Below are positions 25,937-34,090 of a stretch of 64,000 bases of DNA, in pieces; position 1 is the first letter of the stretch; each line of letters starts with the position of its first letter. The translations under genes and the position numbers were made by a program. The notes below the pieces were generated by a model. That model worked only from the letters and a program-made list of their open reading frames with translations. It was not told the origin of the DNA and ran no database searches. The DNA lies in assembly GCA_040401595.1 (NCBI GenBank), contig JBBAOE010000002.1, positions 177,866 to 241,865 of the forward strand. The letters run 5' to 3'. The DNA is from RFPW01 sp040401595. Its GTDB lineage: Bacteria > Pseudomonadota > Gammaproteobacteria > Burkholderiales > Burkholderiaceae_E.

Positions 25937-26088
25937 TCGGTGTTCGAGCCCGAGGTTTGATGCTCTTAAAGGGAGTAATTCGTATTCTAAATGCTTTCAG
26001 ATTATTTGCAGAGTAGATCGAATTGGTTCCCCGTTGGTGGAAAACGGGAGACACTGCGCCCTCGCAGCACTTCCCCCCCTGCTCCCCT
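25937..26088. promoter_or_regulatory. Divergent cysB/cysI intergenic control region
   Basis: These 152 bp lie between the start codons of cysB and cysI. A clearly A/T-rich stretch runs from about 25965 to 26015 (including TAATTCGTATTCTAAATGC), the likely location of the cysI promoter and CysB binding. The part just upstream of cysI is C-rich (TTCCCCCCCTGCTCCCCT) and shows no Shine-Dalgarno sequence. No exact operator is assigned. Confidence 0.5.
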
Positions 26089-27765
26089 ATGTATCAATAC
26101 GACGAATACGATCAGCGCATTGTGGACGACCGGGTCACGCTCTATCGCGACCAGACCCGGCGCTTCCTGGCCGGCGAACTGTCCGAGGAAGAGTTCCGTC
26201 CGCTACGGCTGCAAAACGGGCTTTACATCCAGCGGCATGCCCCGATGCTGCGGATCGCCATTCCCTACGGCACGCTGTCCAGCCACCAGTTGCGGGCATT
26301 GGGTGACATTGCTCAGCGCTGGGACGAGGGCTGGGGTCATTTCAGTACCCGACAGAATCTCCAGCTCAATGCGCCCCGGCTAGAAGACACGCCCGACATT
26401 CTGGCGGCGCTGGCTCAGGTACAGATGCACGCCATCCAGACCAGCGGCAATTGTGTGCGCAACGTCACCAGCGATCACTTCGCCGGCATCGCGCCCGATG
26501 AGATTCTGGATCCGCGTCCCTGGTGCGAGATCCTGCGTCAGTGGAGCACCTTTCATCCAGAATTCTCCGCGCTGCCGCGCAAGTTCAAGATTGCAGTGAC
26601 CGCGAGTGAGGCCGATCGTGCGGCCGTCCAGGTGCACGACATCGGTCTGAGGGCTTTGCGGGGACCGTTGGGTCAGATCGGTTTTGAGGTCTGGGCCGGC
26701 GGTGGGCTTGGCCGTACCCCGGTGATCGGGACCCGGATTCGGAGCTGGCTGCCTGCGCCCGATTTACTGCTGTATGTGGAAGCGATCCTGCGGGTCTATA
26801 ACGCCGATGGCCGTCGCGACAACCCTTATAAGGCCCGAATCAAGATTCTGGTGCGCGAGATGGGGGCAGACGCCTTCACGCAGGCGGTGGAGCAGGAGTT
26901 TTCCCGTCTCGAGGGCGGTCCTGGACAATTGACTGAGGCCGAGATGCAGCGCGTGGTTCGTCAGTTTGCGCCACCGCCGTATGCGCATGTCGATGAGCAT
27001 TCGCTGGTCGCGGATGCGCAGGCAATCGCCGATGCGGTGCAGGCACAGCCGGGTTTCGAGCGATGGCTCGCCCGTAACGTCCATGAACATCGGCAGGCGG
27101 GTTACGCGGCGGTTAGCGTATCGCTCAAGCGGGCTGGAAAACCCCCCGGAGATGCGACGTCCGATGAAATGCGCCTGGTGGCTGATCTGGCGGAGGCCCA
27201 CGGATTTGGCGAAATCCGCGTGACCCATCACCAGAATCTGGTGCTGCCCGATGTCCGTCGCGCCAGCCTGCCCGAGCTCTATGCCGCGCTGAAGGCGACT
27301 GGGTTGGCAACGCCCAATATCGGCTTGTTGACCGACATGATTGCCTGCCCTGGGGGGGACTATTGCGCGCTGGCCAATGCTCGATCCATCCCGGTCGCGG
27401 AGGCCATCCGGGCACGATTCGAAGACCTCGACGATCTGTTTGATATCGGTGAACTCGAACTGAATATCTCGGGATGTATCAACTCTTGCGGGCATCACCA
27501 CATCGCCCAGATCGGCATTCTTGGCGTCGATAAAAACGGGGAGGAGTGGTACCAGATCACGCTGGGCGGCACGCAAGGTCCAGAGGCTGCGATCGGTAAG
27601 GTGATTGGCCCTTCGTTCTCTGCGGACGAAGTACCCGATGCCGTCGAGACGGTCGTGCGTACCTACGTGGCGCAACGGACCTCCCGCGAAGAACGCTTTA
27701 ACGAGACACTGGCCCGGATTGGTCAGGCTCCGTTTCGGGAGGCGGTCTATGCCGAAACTCATTGA
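26089..27765 (+). CDS. cysI: Sulfite reductase hemoprotein (siroheme, 4Fe-4S)
   Basis: About 558 residues from ATG 26089 (MYQYDEYDQ); the frame is open to 26023 but the added residues look non-coding. The enzyme reduces sulfite to sulfide with six electrons. Two ferrite-reductase repeats are visible, the first around GWGHFSTRQNLQLNAPRLED (residues about 80-100). The siroheme/cluster cysteines are CPGGDYC and CINSC (C-x5-C and C-x3-C) in the C-terminal third. No flavoprotein subunit (cysJ) is in the operon, so electrons probably come from ferredoxin or another donor. It overlaps the DUF934 gene by 17 bases. Confidence 0.94.
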   Translation: MYQYDEYDQRIVDDRVTLYRDQTRRFLAGELSEEEFRPLRLQNGLYIQRHAPMLRIAIPYGTLSSHQLRALGDIAQRWDEGWGHFSTRQNLQLNAPRLEDTPDILAALAQVQMHAIQTSGNCVRNVTSDHFAGIAPDEILDPRPWCEILRQWSTFHPEFSALPRKFKIAVTASEADRAAVQVHDIGLRALRGPLGQIGFEVWAGGGLGRTPVIGTRIRSWLPAPDLLLYVEAILRVYNADGRRDNPYKARIKILVREMGADAFTQAVEQEFSRLEGGPGQLTEAEMQRVVRQFAPPPYAHVDEHSLVADAQAIADAVQAQPGFERWLARNVHEHRQAGYAAVSVSLKRAGKPPGDATSDEMRLVADLAEAHGFGEIRVTHHQNLVLPDVRRASLPELYAALKATGLATPNIGLLTDMIACPGGDYCALANARSIPVAEAIRARFEDLDDLFDIGELELNISGCINSCGHHHIAQIGILGVDKNGEEWYQITLGGTQGPEAAIGKVIGPSFSADEVPDAVETVVRTYVAQRTSREERFNETLARIGQAPFREAVYAETH

Positions 27766-28216
27766 CCGACAGGGTCAGGTCCTGTCCCCTGACGCGGGAT
27801 TGACCTGGCTGACCCTGACGCAATGGCGGGAGCAGGGCGCGGCGATGGTGGGGCAGCGTCTGGGCCTCGAATTTCAGCCCGATGAGCATCCTGAATCCGT
27901 GGCCCAGGAACTGGCGCAATTCGCTGCGCTGGCGGCGCGGTTTCCGAAATTCACCGACGGGAGAGGCATGACGATTGCCCAGCGACTGCGGGTTCGCTAT
28001 GGCTGGCGTGGACCACTCTGGGCGGTCGGCGAGATTTTGCAGGATCAATTATTTGCCCTCGCCCGAGTGGGATTTGATCATTTTGCTTTACGTGACGATC
28101 AGAAGGTGGAACTCGCTCAAGCCGCGTTCGCCGATCATCAGGTTCGCTATCAGGGCGCGTGGGACGAAGCCCAGCCGCTTTGGCGTCGTGCGGATCGATT
28201 GGGTCTTGCCCCGTGA
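27749..28216 (+). CDS. DUF934 protein of the sulfate assimilation operon
   Basis: About 155 residues from ATG 27749, which lies inside the 3' end of cysI (17-base overlap). The sequence MPKLIDRQGQVLS, LGLEFQPDEHPESV, FPKFTDGRGMTIAQRLRVRY and VGEILQDQLFALARVGFDHF is the DUF934 pattern. Members are almost always found between cysI and cysH in proteobacteria and are suspected to help sulfite reductase, perhaps in electron transfer or assembly; the biochemical role is not established as far as I know. Its stop overlaps the cysH GTG start (GTGA). Confidence 0.9.
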   Translation: MPKLIDRQGQVLSPDAGLTWLTLTQWREQGAAMVGQRLGLEFQPDEHPESVAQELAQFAALAARFPKFTDGRGMTIAQRLRVRYGWRGPLWAVGEILQDQLFALARVGFDHFALRDDQKVELAQAAFADHQVRYQGAWDEAQPLWRRADRLGLAP

Positions 28217-28980
28217 GCGCCCGCCCGAATAATGCCCGGGCCGATGCACCGCAGGCTTTCGGGCAACTGCCCCCCGCGGGTGTTAACTCTGCGGGCAAAT
28301 CCTCATTGGCTGGTTTTGAGGCGAGTGCGATTGCGTTGCTGCGTGAAGCGGTCGCTCTGGGGCCAGCTGCATTGGCATCGAGCATGGGCAAAGAAGATCA
28401 GGCCATGACGGCCCTGATTGCGCGAGAGAAGCTGCCAATTAGCATTTTCACGCTCGATACCGGTCGTTTGCCGCCACAGACACTAGACCTGATCGCCCAG
28501 ACCGAAGCGCGGTATCGGTTGCGGATTCGCGTGTTGTTCCCGGAGTCTGCTGCCGTCGAACACTTCGTTGCGATCCATGGTGTCAATGGGTTTCGGGACA
28601 GTGTTTCTCAGCGCAAGCATTGTTGTGAAATTCGGAAGATTGAGCCGCTCAAACGGGCGTTGCGTGGCCAGGCGGTCTGGGTGGCCGGGCTGCGTCGGGC
28701 CCACGGCGAATTGCGTGCCGATCTGGCACCGATCGCAGCCGATGCGCTTACCGGACTGCCCAAGTGCGTCCCGCTGCATGACTGGTCCGATGAGACGCTC
28801 GACGAATTTCTAACGACCCATGAGGTGCCGATCAATGCGCTGCATGGTCAGGGCTACCCCAGCATCGGTTGCGCGCCTTGCACCAGAGCGATCGGGCCTG
28901 GCGAGGCTGTGCGAGCGGGACGCTGGTGGTGGGAACAGGGCGCCGCGCGCGAGTGCGGGTTACACGTGACAGGAGTCTAA
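28213..28980 (+). CDS. cysH: Adenylyl-sulfate (APS) reductase, 4Fe-4S type
   Basis: About 255 residues from GTG 28213. It reduces activated sulfate to sulfite. The PP-loop-like region is ASSMGKEDQAMTALI (near 55-69). The paired cysteines CCEIRK (near 137) and CAPCTR (near 220) are the 4Fe-4S ligands that mark enzymes using APS; PAPS-only enzymes lack them. The catalytic cysteine is in the C-terminal ECGLH. The missing cysC in the operon agrees with direct APS reduction. Its TAA stop shares a base with the cysD ATG (TAATG). Confidence 0.94.
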   Translation: MSARPNNARADAPQAFGQLPPAGVNSAGKSSLAGFEASAIALLREAVALGPAALASSMGKEDQAMTALIAREKLPISIFTLDTGRLPPQTLDLIAQTEARYRLRIRVLFPESAAVEHFVAIHGVNGFRDSVSQRKHCCEIRKIEPLKRALRGQAVWVAGLRRAHGELRADLAPIAADALTGLPKCVPLHDWSDETLDEFLTTHEVPINALHGQGYPSIGCAPCTRAIGPGEAVRAGRWWWEQGAARECGLHVTGV

Positions 28981-29966
28981 TGATGACCGACCTCAGCATC
29001 TCAAACCGCACTCAGGCATCGGGCTGGGTCGACCCAGCAGGGATGGCGATGGCCGCCCCTGCGGTCAAACTCGCCAACGATCATCTGGACGATCTTGAAG
29101 CCGAGGGGATCCATATCCTGCGCGAAGCCGTTGCCGAGCGCAAAAATCCGGTCTTGCTGTTCTCCGGAGGCAAGGACTCCGCGGTTGTGCTCCGTCTGGC
29201 TGAAAAAGCATTCCGGCCTGGTCGGTTTCCGTTTCCCTTGATGCATGTCGATACCGGACACAATTTTGAGGAAGTGATCGCTTATCGGGATGCCCGTGTC
29301 GCCGAGCTGGGTGAGAGGCTGATCGTGGCCAGCGTGGAGGAGTCGATTCGAACCGGTCGAGTGCGCCTGGCTGACCCAGCCGGCTCTCGTAATGCGGCGC
29401 AGTCGATCACACTCCTGGACGCCATCAAGTCACACGGGTTTGATTGCTGTTTTGGCGGAGCCCGTCGCGACGAAGAAAAAGCGCGCGCCAAGGAGCGCGT
29501 GTTCTCGGTGCGCGATCGGTTTGGTCGCTGGGATCCGCGTAATCAGCGCCCCGAGCTCTGGAATCTCTGGAATGCGCGGGTCTCGGCCGGCGGGCATTTG
29601 AGGGTGTTTCCGATTAGCAACTGGACCGAACTCGACGTCTGGCAGTACATCGCCCGCGAGCAGATTGCACTGCCGACGCTTTATCGGTCACATCTGCGCG
29701 ATGTCGTTCGCCGCGACGGGCGAATCATTGCGGTCACCGATGTCACGCCGGCCGAGCCTGGCGAGAAGGTCGAACGGATCCCAGTTCGATTTCGTACCGT
29801 GGGCGATATCACCTGTACATGCCCGGTCGAAAGTACCGCCCAAACCGAGGCCGACATCATTGCCGAGACGCTGGTATCGAGCGTGACCGAACGTGGGGCG
29901 ACGCGCATGGACGACGCGACCGACGAGGCCTCGATGGAAAAACGCAAGCGCGAGGGGTACTTCTGA
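28980..29966 (+). CDS. cysD: Sulfate adenylyltransferase subunit 2
   Basis: About 328 residues from ATG 28980 (a second ATG follows at 28983). This small subunit of ATP sulfurylase catalyses the adenylyl transfer to sulfate. The PP-loop LLFSGGKDSAVVLRLAEKAF lies near 59-78, with LMHVDTGHNFEEVIAYRD next, then CCFGGARRDEEKARAKERVF and the C-terminal MEKRKREGYF, all family hallmarks. The N-terminal 35 residues are somewhat longer than in the E. coli protein. It is coupled to cysH and is 45 bp from cysN. Confidence 0.96.
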   Translation: MMTDLSISNRTQASGWVDPAGMAMAAPAVKLANDHLDDLEAEGIHILREAVAERKNPVLLFSGGKDSAVVLRLAEKAFRPGRFPFPLMHVDTGHNFEEVIAYRDARVAELGERLIVASVEESIRTGRVRLADPAGSRNAAQSITLLDAIKSHGFDCCFGGARRDEEKARAKERVFSVRDRFGRWDPRNQRPELWNLWNARVSAGGHLRVFPISNWTELDVWQYIAREQIALPTLYRSHLRDVVRRDGRIIAVTDVTPAEPGEKVERIPVRFRTVGDITCTCPVESTAQTEADIIAETLVSSVTERGATRMDDATDEASMEKRKREGYF

Positions 29967-30011
29967 GATGGGCGACTGCACAATCCAGGCCTCTGAGTGG
30001 GGGAACCCGAC

Positions 30012-31304
30012 ATGCTGACTCGATTTGTAACGGCTGGTTCGGTCGATGATGGCAAAAGCACGCTGATCGGCCGGTTGCTATGGGATACGCGGGCAGTGTT
30101 TGAGGATCAGGTCGCGGCCATTTCGGCGGCCTCCCAGCGCCGGGGGCATGCCCAACCGGATCTGTCGCTCCTCACTGACGGTTTGATGGCCGAGCGCGAG
30201 CAGGGTATTACGATTGATGTGGCGTATCGCTACTTCAATACGGCCCAGCGCAAGTTCATCGTGGCCGACTGCCCGGGGCATGAGCAGTACACCCGCAACA
30301 TGGTCACCGGTGCGAGTAATGCCGACGTGGCGGTGCTGCTCGTGGATGCGCGCAAGGGTCTTCTGCCGCAAACCCATCGTCATGCAGCCGTGTGCAGCTG
30401 GCTGGGTCTGAAACGCATCATTCTTGCCGTCAATAAGATCGATCTCGTCGACTGGTCCCAGGCCCGGTTTGAAGAGATTGCCCGGGAGTTTGCATCCTGG
30501 TGCGAACCACTCGGATTGCCCGATGTCGTCGCGGTGCCGGTTTCGGCGCTGGAGGGCGATGGCGTGGTGTTCCGGGGCGAGCACCTCGATTGGTACCAGG
30601 GGCCTACGCTGCTCGAGATCCTCGAGCGCCCGCTCGAGGGCGAACGGGATGGGGTGATCGATACTGGGGCGGCGGCGTTGCCACTGCGTTTCCCGGTGCA
30701 ATGGGTCATTCGGGGTGCAGCCGATATTGATCCCGATTTTCGGGGGTTTGCCGGGCGGATTGAGTCGGGAACGGTGAGGGTCGGCGACGAAGTCATCGTG
30801 CAGCGGGATCAGACGGTGCAGCACGCCCGCGTTGCGCAGATCTGTCTGGGCGAACGTCGCCTGATGCTTGCGCAAGCGGGACGATCGGTTACCTTGCGAC
30901 TGGATCGCGAGGTCGATGTCTCTCGCGGGGACTGGCTCGTGGCCGCAGGCTCAGGCGCACAGCCAGCGTTGGTTGACAGCCTCGTTGCGCAAATCTGCTG
31001 GTTCTCCGATCAGCCGATGCGTGCGGGCGATCGCTATCTCCTCAAAATGGGCACCCGGACCGTTCGGACCGAAGTGGACGCGATCGAATCACTGATTGAT
31101 GTCGAGTTGCTGTTGGCGCAGACGGTTTGCGCTGAAGTTGGGTCCGTACAGGCCAACGATCTCGCCCAGGTCCGCCTGGCCTTACATGAACCGATACTGG
31201 TCGACCTGCTTGGCTCAGGGGAACGTCTTGGTGTGGGTTCGCGGTTTCTGCTCATCGATGAGGCGACCGATATCACTGTAGGGGCAGGCGTATTACGTCG
31301 ATAG
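30012..31304 (+). CDS. cysN: Sulfate adenylyltransferase subunit 1 (GTPase)
   Basis: About 430 residues from ATG 30012. This EF-Tu-like GTPase drives APS synthesis by CysD. G-motifs are AGSVDDGKSTLIGRLLWDTR (G1, near 8-27), TDGLMAEREQGITIDVAYRY (G2 region), DCPGHEQYTRNM (G3) and NKIDLVDW (G4). No APS kinase (CysC) domain is fused at the C-terminus, which agrees with the APS-reducing CysH. It is followed by cobA 36 bp on. Confidence 0.96.
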   Translation: MLTRFVTAGSVDDGKSTLIGRLLWDTRAVFEDQVAAISAASQRRGHAQPDLSLLTDGLMAEREQGITIDVAYRYFNTAQRKFIVADCPGHEQYTRNMVTGASNADVAVLLVDARKGLLPQTHRHAAVCSWLGLKRIILAVNKIDLVDWSQARFEEIAREFASWCEPLGLPDVVAVPVSALEGDGVVFRGEHLDWYQGPTLLEILERPLEGERDGVIDTGAAALPLRFPVQWVIRGAADIDPDFRGFAGRIESGTVRVGDEVIVQRDQTVQHARVAQICLGERRLMLAQAGRSVTLRLDREVDVSRGDWLVAAGSGAQPALVDSLVAQICWFSDQPMRAGDRYLLKMGTRTVRTEVDAIESLIDVELLLAQTVCAEVGSVQANDLAQVRLALHEPILVDLLGSGERLGVGSRFLLIDEATDITVGAGVLRR

Positions 31305-31340
31305 ACAACAGGGACTCATCCCGCGCCGGGCGTTCGGACC

Positions 31341-32057
31341 GTGCCGGGTAAGGTCTGGTTCGTTGGGGCCGGACCGGGCGCAGCCGATTTGTTGACCCTG
31401 CGTGCCCTGCGGATTATGGGGCAGGCAGACATTATTCTTTATGACGCGCTGGTTGGGCCGGAGGTGCTCGACCACGCGCCTCAGGCAAGGAAGCTTGCGG
31501 TCGGTAAACGCTATGCCCGCGTCTCGACCGAACAGTCCGAAATTGATCGGCTACTTGTGTCGTCGGCGATGGACCATGCGGTCGTCGTCCGACTCAAGGG
31601 GGGGGACCCCACGCTGTTCGGACGCCTAGATGAGGAGATCGCGGCGCTCGACGCGGTCGGGATTGCCTGGGAAATTGTTCCCGGAGTCACGGCGGCCACC
31701 GCAGCAGCGGCAGTGCTAGGGCGAAGTCTGACCCGCCGCGGGCGCTCTCGCCGGGTGGTGATTGCGACCCCGCGTAGCGGGCGGGGTGAAGCACCCAATC
31801 ATCGCTGGGCCCGGTGGCTGGAACCCGACGATACGGCGGTGCTCTACATGGCGTCCCATGTGGCTTCGGACAGTGCCAGGGCCTTGCTGGAGCAGGGATT
31901 CACGCCCGAAACAGCGGTTGCCTTGATTCATGCGGCAACCCGCCAGGATCAGTGGGTGATGCGCACGACCCTGGGCGCGCTGGCGGCCGGTCTGGTCCAG
32001 GAGCCGGCCACGGAGGACCGGCCTGCGTTGCTGATTGTTGGCGCCCCTGCGGAGTGA
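31341..32057 (+). CDS. cobA: Uroporphyrinogen-III C-methyltransferase
   Basis: Encodes 238 residues from GTG 31341. This SAM-dependent methyltransferase makes precorrin-2, the precursor of siroheme for CysI. Motifs are VWFVGAGPGAADLLTLRALR, IILYDALVG, VVRLKGGDPTLFGR and EIVPGVTAATAAAA. Only the methyltransferase domain is present, with no CysG-type dehydrogenase/ferrochelatase domain, so those steps must come from elsewhere; the CbiX-like gene at 59605 is a candidate for metal insertion. It is the last gene of the cys operon and converges on a ligase gene (6 bp between stops). Confidence 0.93.
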   Translation: MPGKVWFVGAGPGAADLLTLRALRIMGQADIILYDALVGPEVLDHAPQARKLAVGKRYARVSTEQSEIDRLLVSSAMDHAVVVRLKGGDPTLFGRLDEEIAALDAVGIAWEIVPGVTAATAAAAVLGRSLTRRGRSRRVVIATPRSGRGEAPNHRWARWLEPDDTAVLYMASHVASDSARALLEQGFTPETAVALIHAATRQDQWVMRTTLGALAAGLVQEPATEDRPALLIVGAPAE

Positions 32058-32063
32058 GACCGG

Positions 32064-33579
32064 TCAGCAAACCTGGGTCATGACTCGGCGCAACTTGCCG
32101 CTGACCGGATGCCGCCACGGGATTTCGGGCCCCGGCACGATACGGATGTTGGAGAGCCCGTGTTTTTGCAACAGGTCCCGAACAGCGCACTGGCCACGGA
32201 CCATGGCATCACCGGCTTCACGCTCGGGGTCCATCCGCAGTTCCAGCGTCAGCGGGTCCTGACGCACTAACTGAAATGCATGGACGTGGGCGACGTCCTC
32301 GAGCGCGCCCACCAGCATCAGGGGCGCTATCCGAATCGTTCGGCCGAGGGGATTGGCGAGTTCCAGAATGTCGTCATCTCGACCGTCGACTCGGATGGTC
32401 ATGAAGGGCGATCCACATCGACAGGGCAGGGGCATCCGGGTCACGCGGTCCCCGAGGTCGTAGCGCAGCAGCGGCTGCAGATGGTTGGCGAGGTTTGTCA
32501 GAAGCACGGTATCGGAGACGGCTCCTGGAGGAACAGGCTGCAGGTTTCGGTCGACGGGCTCGAGCAAAACCCAGTCCTCATTTACATGGAGTGCGCCCAG
32601 CGGACATTCCCATGCAATCGGAAGGCACTCGGACGCGCCATAGTCATCGCGGATCGGACAATCAAAGGTTTCGGTCAGTCGGGCTCGGGTGCTGGGGTCA
32701 AGCGTTTCGCCGCCGGTCCACAGACCTTTGAGTTGGAGCGTCATGCTGCCCGCTCGTTGGGCGTCTGCGAGCAAGTCGGCGCTCGAGGGATAGCTCGCGA
32801 GCCACTGTGGATCGAAGGCCTGAAGCTGGGCCGCCAGTTGGTCGGTCGGCAGCATCCCGTCAAATGCGTGAACGCAGAGATTCAGCCAGGGATGGAGGCG
32901 GCGCATCCGTTGCACTGAGGCGAGCGTTGCGAAGTGGCCACCGGTCATGCACACGACCGCATAGCGGTCGGCGGGTGCTGGCCAGGGCCATTGACTGATC
33001 GGCCAAGGGGTCCATCGGGGCAGGATCGGCCATGAGGGCCAGTTCGAGCGCACGAGTTCGAGGGCATCGTAAATGGCCAATGCAATGGGATCGTGGATAA
33101 ACAGGCCAGGGGTTCCGGTGGTTCCAGAACTTGTCCAGACAGCATAGTCCCCGTGGAAGGGTTCGCCGACCTGATCGAGATCACTCATAAAGCGTTCGAT
33201 TTCGGCACGGTGGATGCGCGAATCCGTGACCCAATCGTCGAAGTGCGCCATGGCTTCGACGCGTTGCATCGGCGGTATTTCAGAGAGCGGGGTATGGACT
33301 GGGTCGACCCCCCGAAGGTGTTTCGCCATCCATGGCGAGCGCTGTTGTGCGACGTCGACGAGGCTGGTCAGGCGCGCCCGGGTCAGAACCGCCAGTTGAG
33401 CGGGACTGCAAACGGAGCCGAACGCTACCTGGGCGAGCGCATTGGCGCTACGCAGGGAGTCATTGAAGGGATCCAGAAGGGTGTTGATTGCCGCACTCCC
33501 GGGGGGAAACGAAGTACTGCAGGACAGCAGGAATCAGTCCCGCGCGGGAGCAATCGGACTCTGATCGGCGTGCGGTCAT
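32064..33579 (-). CDS. PaaK-like AMP-binding (adenylate-forming) ligase with an apparent one-base frameshift
   Basis: The intact frame runs from ATG 33329 to the stop at 32064 (421 residues). Family-like sequence continues upstream of that ATG in the same frame (VLTRARLTSLVDVAQQRSPW) up to a run of six C on the coding strand (33506-33501), with no canonical start. Removing one C joins it to a frame that starts at ATG 33579 and reads GLIPAVLQYFVSP, giving about 504 residues. Adenylation motifs are intact: YAVWTSSGTTGTPGLF, GLWTGGETLDP, DDYGASE, LRYDLGDR and VDGRDDDI. It resembles phenylacetate-CoA ligase/F390-synthetase relatives; the substrate is unknown. The shift may be a sequencing error, a young pseudogene or a slippery site. 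Confidence 0.8.
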
Positions 33580-33580
33580 T

Positions 33581-33604
33581 CGGGGGGCGTGTCGGGGGGC
33601 GTGT
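33581..33604. repeat. Two tandem copies of a 12-bp G-rich unit
   Basis: CGGGGGGCGTGT occurs twice in direct succession (33581-33592 and 33593-33604), followed by a diverged third copy (CGAGCTGCGTGG). It lies immediately upstream of the candidate ATG at 33579 of the ligase gene, so it falls in its leader or promoter. The six-G runs are similar to the one at the frameshift position. Confidence 0.8.
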
Positions 33605-33610
33605 CGAGCT

Positions 33611-33678
33611 GCGTGGGGAGCGGCTTTTTCAGTCCTCAGGCAGAGCCTGAACGTCCTGAAAAAGCCGGCTCCCCACGC
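33611..33678. repeat. Palindromic element 1 (long hairpin with inner hairpin)
   Basis: Left arm 33611-33632 and right arm 33656-33678 pair over 22 bp with a single bulged G. Inside, TCAGGC (33636-33641) and GCCTGA (33645-33650) form a second stem with a three-base loop. The unpaired internal segments read GACGT and GGA on the minus strand. The element is the reverse orientation of element 2; the inner 22 bases are the same except for one loop base. Confidence 0.88.
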
Positions 33679-33778
33679 TCTGGTCGGCCGGCGTACGCAG
33701 ACAACGCCCCCGGGGTTGACCCGAATGCTTAGGACTTCGATGGTGCCCTCGGATGCCTCCTTTAGACCCTATCGCCCT

Positions 33779-33845
33779 GCGTGAGGACATCCTTTTTCAG
33801 GACGTTCAGGCTTTGCCTGAGGACTGAAAAAGGATGTCCTCACGC
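33779..33845. repeat. Palindromic element 2 (perfect 22-bp arms, inner hairpin)
   Basis: Arms 33779-33800 and 33824-33845 are perfectly complementary over 22 bp. The inner part is GACGT, TCAGGC, TTT, GCCTGA, GGA (33801-33823). Compared with element 1, the inner part and the CTTTTTCAG/CTGAAAAAG and GCGTG/CACGC segments are conserved. The 8-9 bp between those segments differ, yet remain paired. The right arm runs into the tandem array. Confidence 0.9.
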
Positions 33846-34085
33846 TTAGCGGCCTCAGCTCACGCTTAGCGGCCTCAGCTCACGCTTAGCGGCCTCAGCT
33901 CACGCTTAGNNNNNNNNNNNNNNNNNNNNNNNNNNNNNNNNNNNNNNNNNNNNNNNNNNNNNNNNNNNNNNNNNNNNNNNNNNNNNNNNNNNNNNNNNNN
34001 NNNNNNNNNTCAGCTCACGCTTAGCGGCCTCAGCTCACGCTTAGCGGCCTCAGCTCACGCTTAGCGGCCTCAGCTCACGCTTAGC
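33841..34085. repeat. 20-bp tandem repeat array (at least seven units, interrupted by the gap)
   Basis: The unit CACGCTTAGCGGCCTCAGCT is repeated without error: three full copies plus nine bases before the gap (33841-33909), and after it (34010-34085) a partial copy, three full copies and a final half. Its first five bases are the end of palindromic element 2. The array stops six bases before the stop codon of the TPP enzyme gene. The true copy number is unknown because the assembly breaks inside it. Confidence 0.95.
33910..34009. other. Scaffold gap of exactly 100 N
   Basis: One hundred N bases in a row, a conventional placeholder length, with the same tandem repeat on both sides. The real distance and any sequence within it are unknown. 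Confidence 0.99.
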
Positions 34086-34090
34086 CCGGC

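Larger units (their letters stand above)
33580..34090. other. Gene-free repeat-rich region with scaffold gap
   Basis: This 511-bp stretch between the ligase start and the end of the TPP-enzyme gene has no credible gene. From left to right it holds a 12-bp direct repeat, a large palindrome, about 100 bp without obvious structure, a second palindrome in the opposite orientation, and a 20-bp tandem array interrupted by 100 N. Both neighbouring genes are on the minus strand, so the region lies downstream of one and upstream of the other. Confidence 0.85.

Noticed and set aside
26023..26088. Extended N-terminus of cysI
   Set aside because: The open frame upstream of ATG 26089 crosses a C-rich, non-coding-looking stretch and adds residues unlike the family; the N-terminal MYQYDEYDQ is the familiar start.
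33611..33845. Integron attC sites
   Set aside because: The palindromes lack the conserved RYYYAAC and GTTRRRY ends, and no integrase is nearby.
33841..34085. CRISPR array
   Set aside because: The 20-bp units are contiguous without unique spacers and there are no cas genes.
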